NCBI GenBank assembly: GCA_016790385.1
Contig: JAEUNV010000564.1
Location: 1-6,970, forward strand
Source: Zoogloea sp.
GTDB taxonomy: Bacteria > Pseudomonadota > Gammaproteobacteria > Burkholderiales > Rhodocyclaceae
Length of the DNA stretch: 6,970 nt
Direction of reading: 5' to 3'
The notes beneath the pieces were generated by a model. It saw only the letters and a program-made list of their open reading frames with translations, was not told the DNA's origin and did no database searches. Positions 1 through 6,439 of this stretch are shown piece after piece; position 1 is the first letter of the stretch, and the number at the start of each line of letters is the position of its first letter. The position numbers and the translations under genes are program-made.

Positions 1-5
1 AGGAT

Positions 6-24
6 GCACCAAGTGCTTCGGTGC
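6..24. repeat. Small inverted repeat upstream of the kinase gene
   Basis: GCACC at 6-10 is repeated inverted as GGTGC at 20-24 with nine bases between. It lies 19 bases before the kinase start. It could be an operator half-site pair, the end of an upstream terminator (no T-run follows), or chance in GC-rich DNA. The spacing does not fit the NtrC enhancer consensus. The window edge prevents seeing more context. Confidence 0.25.
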
Positions 25-42
25 GAACGATAATACAGGCCG

Positions 43-2904
43 ATGGCGCCTCCCCGTTTCCCTTCGCCGCCCCGCAGGGCGTGTATCTCGAGCCTCCTCC
101 TGTTGGCGGGCTGCTTTCTCGCGCCCATGGGTGCCGCGGCAGGTGATGGATTGGCAGGCCTCGTGGACGCGGCCCTGGCCCCGTACCTCCTTGGCGGGGT
201 CAGCGGGCTGGCGGCGGGCCTGATGGCTCGTCGCCTTTTGCGCCGCAGACCCGCCACAGCCGTGCCGCCTCACCCGCCCCAGGCGCCGCAGTGGCGGGAT
301 TTTGTAGAGGTATCCGGCGACTGGCTGTGGGAGATCGATGCCGAACTGCGCTTCGTCGCCGTACCCGACGCACCGCCGGTCCCCAGCATCGCGCCCGAGG
401 GCGTGGTCGGCCGGAGCTGGAAGGAAGTGGTCATGCCCGACCTTCCGACGGATTTTGCCCTTGCCCTCGAAGCGACCATGGCACGGCACGGCCCCCTGGC
501 GGCAACCCTGCCCCGCCGGACCCAGGGCGGCGAGCTGCGTTACCTGGAGCTGAAGGGTCGGCCGATGTTTGATGCCGGCGGCCATTTTTCCGGCTACCGC
601 GGCATTGGCCGGGAGGTCACCGAGCAAGCCCGATTGGCGGCGGATCTGGAAAGGAGCGAAGAACGCACCGTGGCGCTCCTCGCCTACGCTCACGATGGCT
701 ACTGGGAACAGGACGCCGATCTGCGCTACACCACGCTCAATGCGAGTTCCGGACACCTGGCGGATCTCGCCGCAGAGGATCTGATCGGCAGTCGGCGCTG
801 GGAATTGCCGGAGGTTTCGCCAACGGCGGAACCCTGGGCCGCGCACATCGAACGCCTGCGCCAGATCGAGCCCTTTTCCGACTTCCTGTTCCGCCGTGTG
901 AACGCACAAGGGCGGCCAGTGTGGCTGGTGGAGTCGGGTATTCCGATCTTCGACCGGCGGGGCGTGTTTGCCGGCTACTGCGGAACGACCCGCAACGTCA
1001 CGGCGGAGATCGAGTCCCGGCAGAAGCTGGTTCAGGACGAGGCCCTCTTTCGCCGGATTTTCGAACATGCTCCCGTCGGCGTTGCTCAGATCGATGCCAA
1101 CGGACGCCTGACGCAGGTCAATCAGGCTCTGGCTGCGATGCTGGGACAAGCGGCCGACCGGTTGATCGGCCAGCCGGCCGATGGCGCGCTGGCCGAGGAT
1201 GACGTCGCGGCGGGCATGGCATTCCGGCAGCGCGGCCTGACCGGCGAGGCCCCTGTGCTCACGCGGGAGATGATCTATCGGCGTGCCGACGGCCAGCGCG
1301 GCTGGTGCCACGAGGCGCTGAGCCGCATCGACGGCCCCGAGGGTGGTACCGCAAACCTGCTGCTGGTGCGTCAGGACATCACCGCTCTGCGGGCAACCGT
1401 CGCCAACCACGAAGCCGCAGGGCGACGCTACGAAGCGCTCTTTGAGCACTCACCCGAAGCCACCCTGGTGGTTGTGGGCGGCCAGATCCGCATGGCCAAT
1501 GCGGCTTGCCGGAAACTCTTCGGGGGCGCCGAGACGACCCGGCTTGAAGGCATCGAACTGCTCGGTCTCACCCACCCGGACGACCGGGAGATGGAGGCGG
1601 CGCGCCTTGCCGAGCTGGACGCGGACGCTAGGCTGCGCCGCCTGCCGCCGCTGCCGCTACGCTATCGCCGGCTTGATGGCGAGACGATCAACACCGAAGC
1701 CACCGGAGTGCGCATCGACTTCAACGGCCGGCCGGCCTTGCTCTACGTGCTCCGCGACGTGACCCGATGGCTGCTCGCCGAGCAGGTGCTGCGCGAAAGC
1801 CAGGCCATGTACCGGGACGTGGTCGAGTCGGTGAACGAAATTCTCTTCCAGACCGACGCCGGGGGACGGATCAGCTTCCTCAACCGGGCATGGCGCAACA
1901 CCACCGGCTTCGACACGCGCCTGACCATCGGACAGAATCTCCTTGATTTCGTGGTCGAGGATGATCGGGGCCGGGTGGGCCATTGCCTGGGGGCGATTCG
2001 CGAAGGCTACGAGGAGATCGGCCAGTTCGAGTTCCGCCTGCGCACCCAGGCCAGCGGTCCGCGCTGGGTCGAGGCGACCATCCGCCCCCTGCGCAATGCC
2101 TACGACAACGTAGTGGGCAGCTCCGGCACCCTGGACGACATCACCGCCCGCAAGGAAGCCGAACAGACCCAGCGCAACCTCAACCGCGAGCTTGAGGCCC
2201 GCGTCCGGGTGCGAACGGCCGAACTGGAAGCCTCCAACCGGGAACTTGAAGCCTTCTCCTATTCCGTCTCCCACGATCTGCGTGCCCCCCTGCGCGCCAT
2301 CGACGGTTTTGCCCAGATCGTCGCCGAAGACTACGCCCCCCGCCTGGACGACATCGGCCGCGAGTACCTGCAACGCATCCGGGTGGCCACCCAGCGCATG
2401 GCCCGTCTGATCGACGACCTGATTGATCTGGCCCGCCTGACCCGCCAGAGCATGCACCGCGAGACTGTCAATCTCAGTCAGGTGGTGGAGCAGATTCTCG
2501 GTGAACTGCACCAGGAAGAGCCCGACCGCCGGGTCGAGACCAGTGTGGAACCCGGACTGGTCGCGGCTGCCGATCGGGCCCTGATCCGCGTGGCCCTCGA
2601 CAACCTGCTGCGCAACGCCTGGAAGTTCACCAGCCGGCGGGATATCGCCCAGATCCGGTTCCACGCCGAGATGCGCGACCGGCAGATTGTTTACTGCGTG
2701 TCCGACAACGGCGCCGGCTTCGACATGAGCTTTGCATCGAAGCTGTTCCTGCCCTTCCATCGCCTGCACGGCATCAGCGAATTCGAGGGCACGGGCATCG
2801 GCCTGGCAACCGTTCAGCGGGTCATCCAGCGCCATGAGGGCAAGGTCTGGGCGGAGTCCACCCCGGACGAAGGCGCAAGTTTCTTCTTCACGCTCAACCA
2901 TTGA
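43..2904 (+). CDS. Multi-PAS membrane-anchored sensor histidine kinase
   Basis: This 953-residue protein is a two-component sensor kinase that should autophosphorylate on His744 and pass the phosphate to an unidentified response regulator. A basic, proline-rich start and a hydrophobic stretch (about 15-33) precede a second hydrophobic segment (about 46-62) capped by RRLLRRR. This suggests a two-helix anchor with almost no periplasmic part, so sensing is probably cytoplasmic or membrane-proximal. Five PAS/PAC-like units follow, at about 84-198, 209-324, 336-450, 463-577 and 591-708, joined by charged helical linkers; a coiled-coil-like stretch (about 704-738) leads into HisKA. The kinase motifs are SVSHDLRAPLR (H744), N-box DNLLRNAWK (853-861), G1 DNGAGFD (888-894), F-box with LPFHRLH, and G2 GTGIGLA (916-922). 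The H-box, WKFT and PFxRLH pattern resembles Cph1/bacteriophytochrome-type kinases, but there is no GAF/PHY photosensory module and no receiver domain. ATG 43 is the first start after an in-frame TAA at 31-33; its ribosome site is poor (AGG at 37-39). Ligands and partner are unknown. Confidence 0.95.
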   Translation: MAPPRFPSPPRRACISSLLLLAGCFLAPMGAAAGDGLAGLVDAALAPYLLGGVSGLAAGLMARRLLRRRPATAVPPHPPQAPQWRDFVEVSGDWLWEIDAELRFVAVPDAPPVPSIAPEGVVGRSWKEVVMPDLPTDFALALEATMARHGPLAATLPRRTQGGELRYLELKGRPMFDAGGHFSGYRGIGREVTEQARLAADLERSEERTVALLAYAHDGYWEQDADLRYTTLNASSGHLADLAAEDLIGSRRWELPEVSPTAEPWAAHIERLRQIEPFSDFLFRRVNAQGRPVWLVESGIPIFDRRGVFAGYCGTTRNVTAEIESRQKLVQDEALFRRIFEHAPVGVAQIDANGRLTQVNQALAAMLGQAADRLIGQPADGALAEDDVAAGMAFRQRGLTGEAPVLTREMIYRRADGQRGWCHEALSRIDGPEGGTANLLLVRQDITALRATVANHEAAGRRYEALFEHSPEATLVVVGGQIRMANAACRKLFGGAETTRLEGIELLGLTHPDDREMEAARLAELDADARLRRLPPLPLRYRRLDGETINTEATGVRIDFNGRPALLYVLRDVTRWLLAEQVLRESQAMYRDVVESVNEILFQTDAGGRISFLNRAWRNTTGFDTRLTIGQNLLDFVVEDDRGRVGHCLGAIREGYEEIGQFEFRLRTQASGPRWVEATIRPLRNAYDNVVGSSGTLDDITARKEAEQTQRNLNRELEARVRVRTAELEASNRELEAFSYSVSHDLRAPLRAIDGFAQIVAEDYAPRLDDIGREYLQRIRVATQRMARLIDDLIDLARLTRQSMHRETVNLSQVVEQILGELHQEEPDRRVETSVEPGLVAAADRALIRVALDNLLRNAWKFTSRRDIAQIRFHAEMRDRQIVYCVSDNGAGFDMSFASKLFLPFHRLHGISEFEGTGIGLATVQRVIQRHEGKVWAESTPDEGASFFFTLNH

Positions 2905-2912
2905 AATGCCAA

Positions 2913-2935
2913 GGCAGCGCAAAACCGTTGCTGCC
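2913..2935 (+). terminator. Terminator-like hairpin after the kinase gene
   Basis: GGCAGC at 2913-2918 pairs perfectly with GCTGCC at 2930-2935, and a G-U pair (2919/2929) can extend the stem to seven. The loop is about nine bases and A/C-rich. It begins eight bases after the kinase stop codon, the expected place for a terminator or 3'-end stabiliser. No run of T follows (the next bases are ATGCAACACTTTG), so it is not a canonical intrinsic terminator. A competing 5-bp stem (GTTGC 2927-2931 / GCAAC 2938-2942) overlaps it. Confidence 0.35.
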
Positions 2936-2981
2936 ATGCAACACTTTGAGCGGACTCGCCTTGAACTAAATCACACCGTGC

Positions 2982-2996
2982 ATTGTGCGACGCAAT
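2982..2996. promoter_or_regulatory. Imperfect palindrome, possible operator
   Basis: The 15-base stretch ATTGTGCGACGCAAT has matching outer arms ATTG/CAAT and a further symmetric G/C pair; as RNA it can form a six-pair stem with one G-U pair and a three-base loop. It lies about 45 bases upstream of the candidate -10 box of pat, where an activator or repressor site could sit. I cannot assign it to a known regulator family. Confidence 0.25.
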
Positions 2997-3031
2997 AATC
3001 GTTCGCTTATTCTCATGCGCGCGCAACACCT

Positions 3032-3047
3032 GCGGAGTAAAATCCGC
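3032..3047 (+). promoter_or_regulatory. Candidate -10 box of pat inside an inverted repeat
   Basis: TAAAAT at 3038-3043 differs from the sigma-70 consensus TATAAT at one position and would place a transcription start near 3050, giving a leader of about 78 bases before the pat ATG. No good -35 hexamer is seen 16-18 bases upstream, so an activator may be needed if the promoter is real. The box is embedded in a perfect inverted repeat, GCGGA (3032-3036) and TCCGC (3043-3047), which could be an operator overlapping the polymerase site or coincidence. Confidence 0.35.
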
Positions 3048-3127
3048 CCGACCCCAAAACGTGATCGACGTCCCCGTGGCAACGGCAGGCCAATAGCCGC
3101 ACGAATGCACTCAGCCGAGTACACATC

Positions 3128-5815
3128 ATGAACGAACAGCATTACCTCACGCCCCTCTTCGAGCCGCGCTCAGTGGCCATCATCGGTGCCAGCGAAAGGG
3201 AGATGTCCCTGGGCAACGTCCTTGTCCGCAACATGCTGGAGGCCGGTTTCAAGGGAAAGCTCTTCGCTGTGAATCCCAAGCATGAGTCAGTACTCGGCGT
3301 GCCCTGTTACAAGAGCGTGGAGGATATTCCCCAGCGCCTCGATCTCGCCGTCATCACCACCAAGGCCGACCGTGTGCCCGCCATTGTCGACGCCTGCGGC
3401 CGCGCCGGCACCAAGTCGGTGGTGGTGCTGCCCTCCGGCTTTTCCGATGCCGGCCCGCGGGGCCGCATGCTCGAGAAGAACACCTTCGAGAACGCCCGCC
3501 GTCACCGCATCCGTCTGCTCGGCCCGAACTGCCTGGGCGTGCTGCGCCCCGAACTCGGCCTCAACGCCAGCTTCGCCGACGGCGGCGCAAACAAGGGCTC
3601 CATCGGCCTGATCTCCCAATCCGGAGCCCTGTGCTCGGCCATCCTCGATTGGGCACGGCCCAACAATGTGGGCTTCTCGTCCGTGGTATCCCTGGGCACC
3701 TCGGTGGATATCGATTTTGGTGAAGTCCTTGAATACATGGTGTCGGACTCCCGCACTGAAAGCATTTTCCTCTACGTCGAAGGCATCAAGGACGCCCGTC
3801 GCTTCGTCAGCGCCCTGCGCGCCGCCGCCCGGGTCAAGCCCGTGCTGCTGATCAAGGTCGGCCGCCACCCGGCCGGCTCCCAGGCGGCCTTGCTGCACTC
3901 CGGTGCGATGGTGGGCGAAGACGCCGTGTTCGACGCAGCCCTGCGCCGCGCCGGCGTGATCCGCCTCTATACCCTGGGGCAACTCTTCGCTGCGGCCAAC
4001 GCTCTCTTCTCCCATTTCCGTCCGCGCGGCAACCACCTCGCCGTGATCACCAATGGTGGCGGGCCGGGTGTGATGGCCGCCGATCGGGCCGCCGACCTGC
4101 GCATTCCCCTGGCGCAGCTCAGCGACGGCACCGTCGCCAAGCTCAACGAAATCCTTCCGGCCAACTGGTCGCACTGCAACCCGGTGGACATCATCGGCGA
4201 TGCGGACCCGGAGCGTTACGCCAAGACCCTCGAGATCGTGCTGGCCGACGAAAACGTGGAAGGCGCCCTCACCATCCTCACGCCCCAGGCCATGACCCGG
4301 CCGACGGAGGTCGCCCAAAAGATCATCGAGATCGAGCGCTCCGCCGACAAGCCCGTGTTTACCTGTTGGATGGGTGAAGAGCAGGTACGTGAAGGGCGCA
4401 AGCTCTTCGAGGCCGCCGGCATCCCCACCTTCCGCACCACCGAACCGGCGGTCGAGCTGTTCGGCCACATCTCGGCCTATTACCGCAACCAGAAGCTGCT
4501 GATACAGACCCCCAGCTCCCTGTCCTCCGACCTCAACCCTCCGTCCGTCGAGAGCGCCCGGCTGGTCATCGAAACCGCCCTTTCCGAGCGCCGCAAGAAC
4601 CTCAACGAGATGGAATCCAAGGCCCTGCTGGCGGCGTTCCGCATTCCCATCGCGCAGACCGTGGTGGCCCGCTCGGCCACCGAAGCCATGGTGCTGGCCG
4701 AGGAACTCGGCCTGCCCGTGGCCATGAAGATCGATTCACCCTCGATCACCCACAAGGCCGAACTGGGTGGCGTGCGCCTCAACCTGCGTGGCCTCGCCGC
4801 CGTGCGCAGCGCTTACCAGGAGATCCTGGAAGAGGTGAAGAAGAAGCGTCCCGACGCCATCATCAACGGCGTCGCCATCGAACCGATGATCCTCAAGCCC
4901 TATGGCCGTGAGCTGATGGTCGGCGCCTTCCGTGACCCGGTCTTCGGCCCGGTGATCACCTTCGGCGAAGGCGGCGCCCACGTCGAGATCCAGAAGGACC
5001 GCGCCGTCGCCCTGCCGCCGCTGAACAACTACCTGGTTCAGGATCTGATCAAATCCACCCGCGTGGCGACCCTGCTCGGCGAATATCGCAACATGCCGCC
5101 GATCGACATGGAGTCGCTGGAGTTCGTGCTGCTGCGCATCTCTGAAATGGTGTGCGAGCTGCCGTGGATCCGCGAGATGGACATCAATCCCCTGATCGTG
5201 GACGAGAACGGCGCCGTTGCGGTGGATGCGCGCATCGTGGTGGATAACATCGCCCCCACGGCAGACCGCTACGATCACATGGCGATCCACCCGTATCCGT
5301 CGCACCTGATCACCAAGATCTCGATGCCCGAAGGCGATATCGTCATCCGCCCGATCAAGCCCGAAGATGCCGAACTCGAAGTCGAATTCGTGCGCAAACT
5401 GACGCCCGAAACCAAGTACCTGCGCTTCATGAATACCATGCGCGAGCTGCCTCCCGCCATGGTTGCCCGACTTACGCAGATCGACTACGACCGGGAAATG
5501 GCCTTCGTGGCCACCATCGAGGAGAACGGCGAAGAGGTGGAGATCGGCGTGGCCCGCTACGCCGTGAATCCGGACGGCGAAACCTGTGAGTTCGCCATCG
5601 TCGTCGCCGAAGACTGGCAGCACCGGGGTCTGGCCCGCCGCCTGATGGGCGTGCTGATCGAAACCGCGCGCAACCGTGGCCTCCACGCCATGACCGGCAT
5701 CTTCCTGTCCAACAACGATCGGATGCTCAAGTTCGTGCAGAGCCTGGGCTTCGTGCTCACCAACGATCCGGAAGACAACACCATCAAGCATGGCGCCCTG
5801 ATGCTACAGGGCTGA
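3128..5815 (+). CDS. pat: Pat-type protein acetyltransferase: ADP-forming acyl-CoA synthetase domains fused to GNAT
   Basis: The protein has 895 residues, close to the 886 of E. coli PatZ/YfiQ, and the same domain order. A CoA-binding Rossmann domain (about 10-140; SVAIIGAS at 15-22) and succinyl-CoA-ligase-like domains (about 157-470; ISQSGAL at 162-168) come first, then an ATP-grasp domain (about 490-710; SITHKAELGGV near 539-549), then a GNAT acetyltransferase domain (about 738-893). In the GNAT part EFAI (E821) and QHRGLA (831-836) match the catalytic Glu and the acetyl-CoA pyrophosphate-binding loop. Enterobacterial Pat acetylates a lysine of acetyl-CoA synthetase Acs and other AMP-forming acyl-CoA synthetases, switching them off; deacetylation is by CobB. 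Unlike E. coli PatZ, which has LLNTTAG at this point, this protein has LLHSGAMVG with His257, the position phosphorylated in true ADP-forming synthetases, so synthetase activity may persist. The start fits the family opening (HYLTPLFEPRSVA); the ribosome site is weak (GAG at 3117-3119). Its stop overlaps the tag start. Confidence 0.93.
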   Translation: MNEQHYLTPLFEPRSVAIIGASEREMSLGNVLVRNMLEAGFKGKLFAVNPKHESVLGVPCYKSVEDIPQRLDLAVITTKADRVPAIVDACGRAGTKSVVVLPSGFSDAGPRGRMLEKNTFENARRHRIRLLGPNCLGVLRPELGLNASFADGGANKGSIGLISQSGALCSAILDWARPNNVGFSSVVSLGTSVDIDFGEVLEYMVSDSRTESIFLYVEGIKDARRFVSALRAAARVKPVLLIKVGRHPAGSQAALLHSGAMVGEDAVFDAALRRAGVIRLYTLGQLFAAANALFSHFRPRGNHLAVITNGGGPGVMAADRAADLRIPLAQLSDGTVAKLNEILPANWSHCNPVDIIGDADPERYAKTLEIVLADENVEGALTILTPQAMTRPTEVAQKIIEIERSADKPVFTCWMGEEQVREGRKLFEAAGIPTFRTTEPAVELFGHISAYYRNQKLLIQTPSSLSSDLNPPSVESARLVIETALSERRKNLNEMESKALLAAFRIPIAQTVVARSATEAMVLAEELGLPVAMKIDSPSITHKAELGGVRLNLRGLAAVRSAYQEILEEVKKKRPDAIINGVAIEPMILKPYGRELMVGAFRDPVFGPVITFGEGGAHVEIQKDRAVALPPLNNYLVQDLIKSTRVATLLGEYRNMPPIDMESLEFVLLRISEMVCELPWIREMDINPLIVDENGAVAVDARIVVDNIAPTADRYDHMAIHPYPSHLITKISMPEGDIVIRPIKPEDAELEVEFVRKLTPETKYLRFMNTMRELPPAMVARLTQIDYDREMAFVATIEENGEEVEIGVARYAVNPDGETCEFAIVVAEDWQHRGLARRLMGVLIETARNRGLHAMTGIFLSNNDRMLKFVQSLGFVLTNDPEDNTIKHGALMLQG

Positions 5816-5820
5816 TGATG
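5808..5820 (+). promoter_or_regulatory. Stop/start overlap and ribosome site of tag
   Basis: The pat stop TGA (5813-5815) shares its last base with an ATG at 5815, and a second ATG follows directly at 5818. An AGG at 5808-5810 inside the last pat codons is four bases from the first ATG and seven from the second. The second ATG therefore has the better spacing, and the real Tag may be one residue shorter. The overlap implies translational coupling of tag to pat. Confidence 0.5.
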
Positions 5821-6420
5821 GGCGACGTGGCCACCACGACCGTGCGCTGCGCCTGGTGCGGGGATGACCCCCTGTACCAGGCCTACCACGACACCGAATG
5901 GGGCGTGCCGCTCCACGACGACCGGGCGCTGTTCGAACTGCTCACCCTCGAAGGCGCCCAGGCAGGGCTGTCGTGGATCACCGTATTGCGTAAGCGCGAG
6001 ACCTATCGCCAAGCCTTTGCCAACTTCGATCCGGCCAGCGTTGCCGTTTTCACTGAGGCCGATCAGGCCGCGCTGATGCTGAACCCCGGCATCGTCCGCA
6101 ACCGCCTCAAGATCTCATCCACCATCGACAACGCCCGTGCATTTCTCGCCATCCAGGCGGAATTCGGCAGCTTCGATGCGTGGCTGTGGCGGTTCGTCGA
6201 TGGGCAACCCATCCAGAACAGCCTGCGCAGTCTGGCCGAAGCCCAGGCCAGCACGGCCCTTTCCGACACCCTCAGTAAGGCCCTCAAGAAGCGTGGCTTC
6301 CGCTTCGTCGGCAGCACCATCTGCTATGCCTTCATGCAGGCCGCCGGCCTGGTTAACGACCACACCACCGACTGTTTCCGCCACCGGGAAGTGGCCGCGC
6401 TATCATCGCGCCCTCAGTAA
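5815..6420 (+). CDS. tag: DNA-3-methyladenine glycosylase I
   Basis: Tag removes 3-methyladenine from alkylated DNA by cutting the N-glycosidic bond, starting base excision repair in the cytoplasm. The 201 residues (200 from the second ATG) compare with 187 in E. coli and align by eye over the full length. The zinc site is complete: Cys12 and His25 (RCAW then YHDTEWG) near the N-terminus, and His183 and Cys187 in VNDHTTDC. The base-recognition Glu46 and Trp54 lie in LEGAQAGLSW. SKALKKRGFRFVGSTICYAFMQAAGLVNDH is nearly the E. coli sequence. It is the constitutive type of enzyme, unlike the Ada-controlled AlkA. The gene overlaps the pat stop codon and is followed after 19 bases by the mutarotase gene, so it is probably expressed from the pat transcript. 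Nothing is missing or broken. Confidence 0.97.
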   Translation: MMGDVATTTVRCAWCGDDPLYQAYHDTEWGVPLHDDRALFELLTLEGAQAGLSWITVLRKRETYRQAFANFDPASVAVFTEADQAALMLNPGIVRNRLKISSTIDNARAFLAIQAEFGSFDAWLWRFVDGQPIQNSLRSLAEAQASTALSDTLSKALKKRGFRFVGSTICYAFMQAAGLVNDHTTDCFRHREVAALSSRPQ

Positions 6421-6439
6421 CCCCGCCCCCTCCGGAATC

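Larger units (their letters stand above)
2905..3127. other. Intergenic region between kinase and pat
   Basis: This 223-base gap is visibly richer in A+T in its middle (about 2960-3015) than the flanking genes. I see no convincing reading frame in it. It holds a terminator-like hairpin at 2913-2935, an imperfect palindrome at 2982-2996, a weak AT-rich inverted repeat (AATAA 2994-2998 / TTATT 3007-3011), and an inverted repeat that encloses a -10-like box at 3032-3047. It most likely carries the end of the kinase transcript and the promoter and leader of the pat operon. Confidence 0.7.

Noticed and set aside
5..26. NtrC-like enhancer site TGCACC...GGTGCG
   Set aside because: The spacer between the half-sites is longer than in the NtrC consensus and there is no sigma-54 promoter (GG-N10-GC type) visible before the kinase start.
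1..33. Possible C-terminal tail of an upstream gene ending at TAA 31-33
   Set aside because: Only ten codons are visible and all three forward frames are open or nearly so here; nothing identifies a gene. The TAA is used only to bound the kinase start.
29..34. GATAAT as a -10 box for the kinase gene
   Set aside because: It would leave a leader of only a few bases before ATG 43, and no -35 is recognisable in the short upstream sequence available.
1657..2937. Long open frame on the - strand (426 codons) opposite the kinase
   Set aside because: It lies against the HisKA/HATPase region, which has clear motifs on the + strand. Its translation is rich in Gly, Ala, Val, Asp and His with no recognisable domain, as expected from the antisense of GC-rich codons.
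3083..3099. CGGC/GCCG small stem in the pat leader as a riboswitch or attenuator
   Set aside because: A four-base stem with a nine-base loop is expected often by chance in this GC-rich DNA, and no known riboswitch motif is seen.
3287..4468. Long open frame on the - strand (393 codons) opposite pat
   Set aside because: The + strand encodes well-conserved CoA-binding and ligase domains here. The antisense product is low-complexity Gly/Ala/His/Asp-rich with no motif.
4736..5791. Long open frame on the - strand (351 codons) opposite the ATP-grasp and GNAT part of pat
   Set aside because: It has the same character: His/Asp/Val-rich antisense shadow with no domain, opposite strongly recognisable motifs.
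6401..6406. TATCAT as a -10 box of a separate promoter for the mutarotase gene inside the end of tag
   Set aside because: It matches the -10 consensus fairly well, but no -35 is seen at proper spacing (TTTCCG at 6375-6380 is 20 bases away), and it lies in coding sequence where such a match can be chance.
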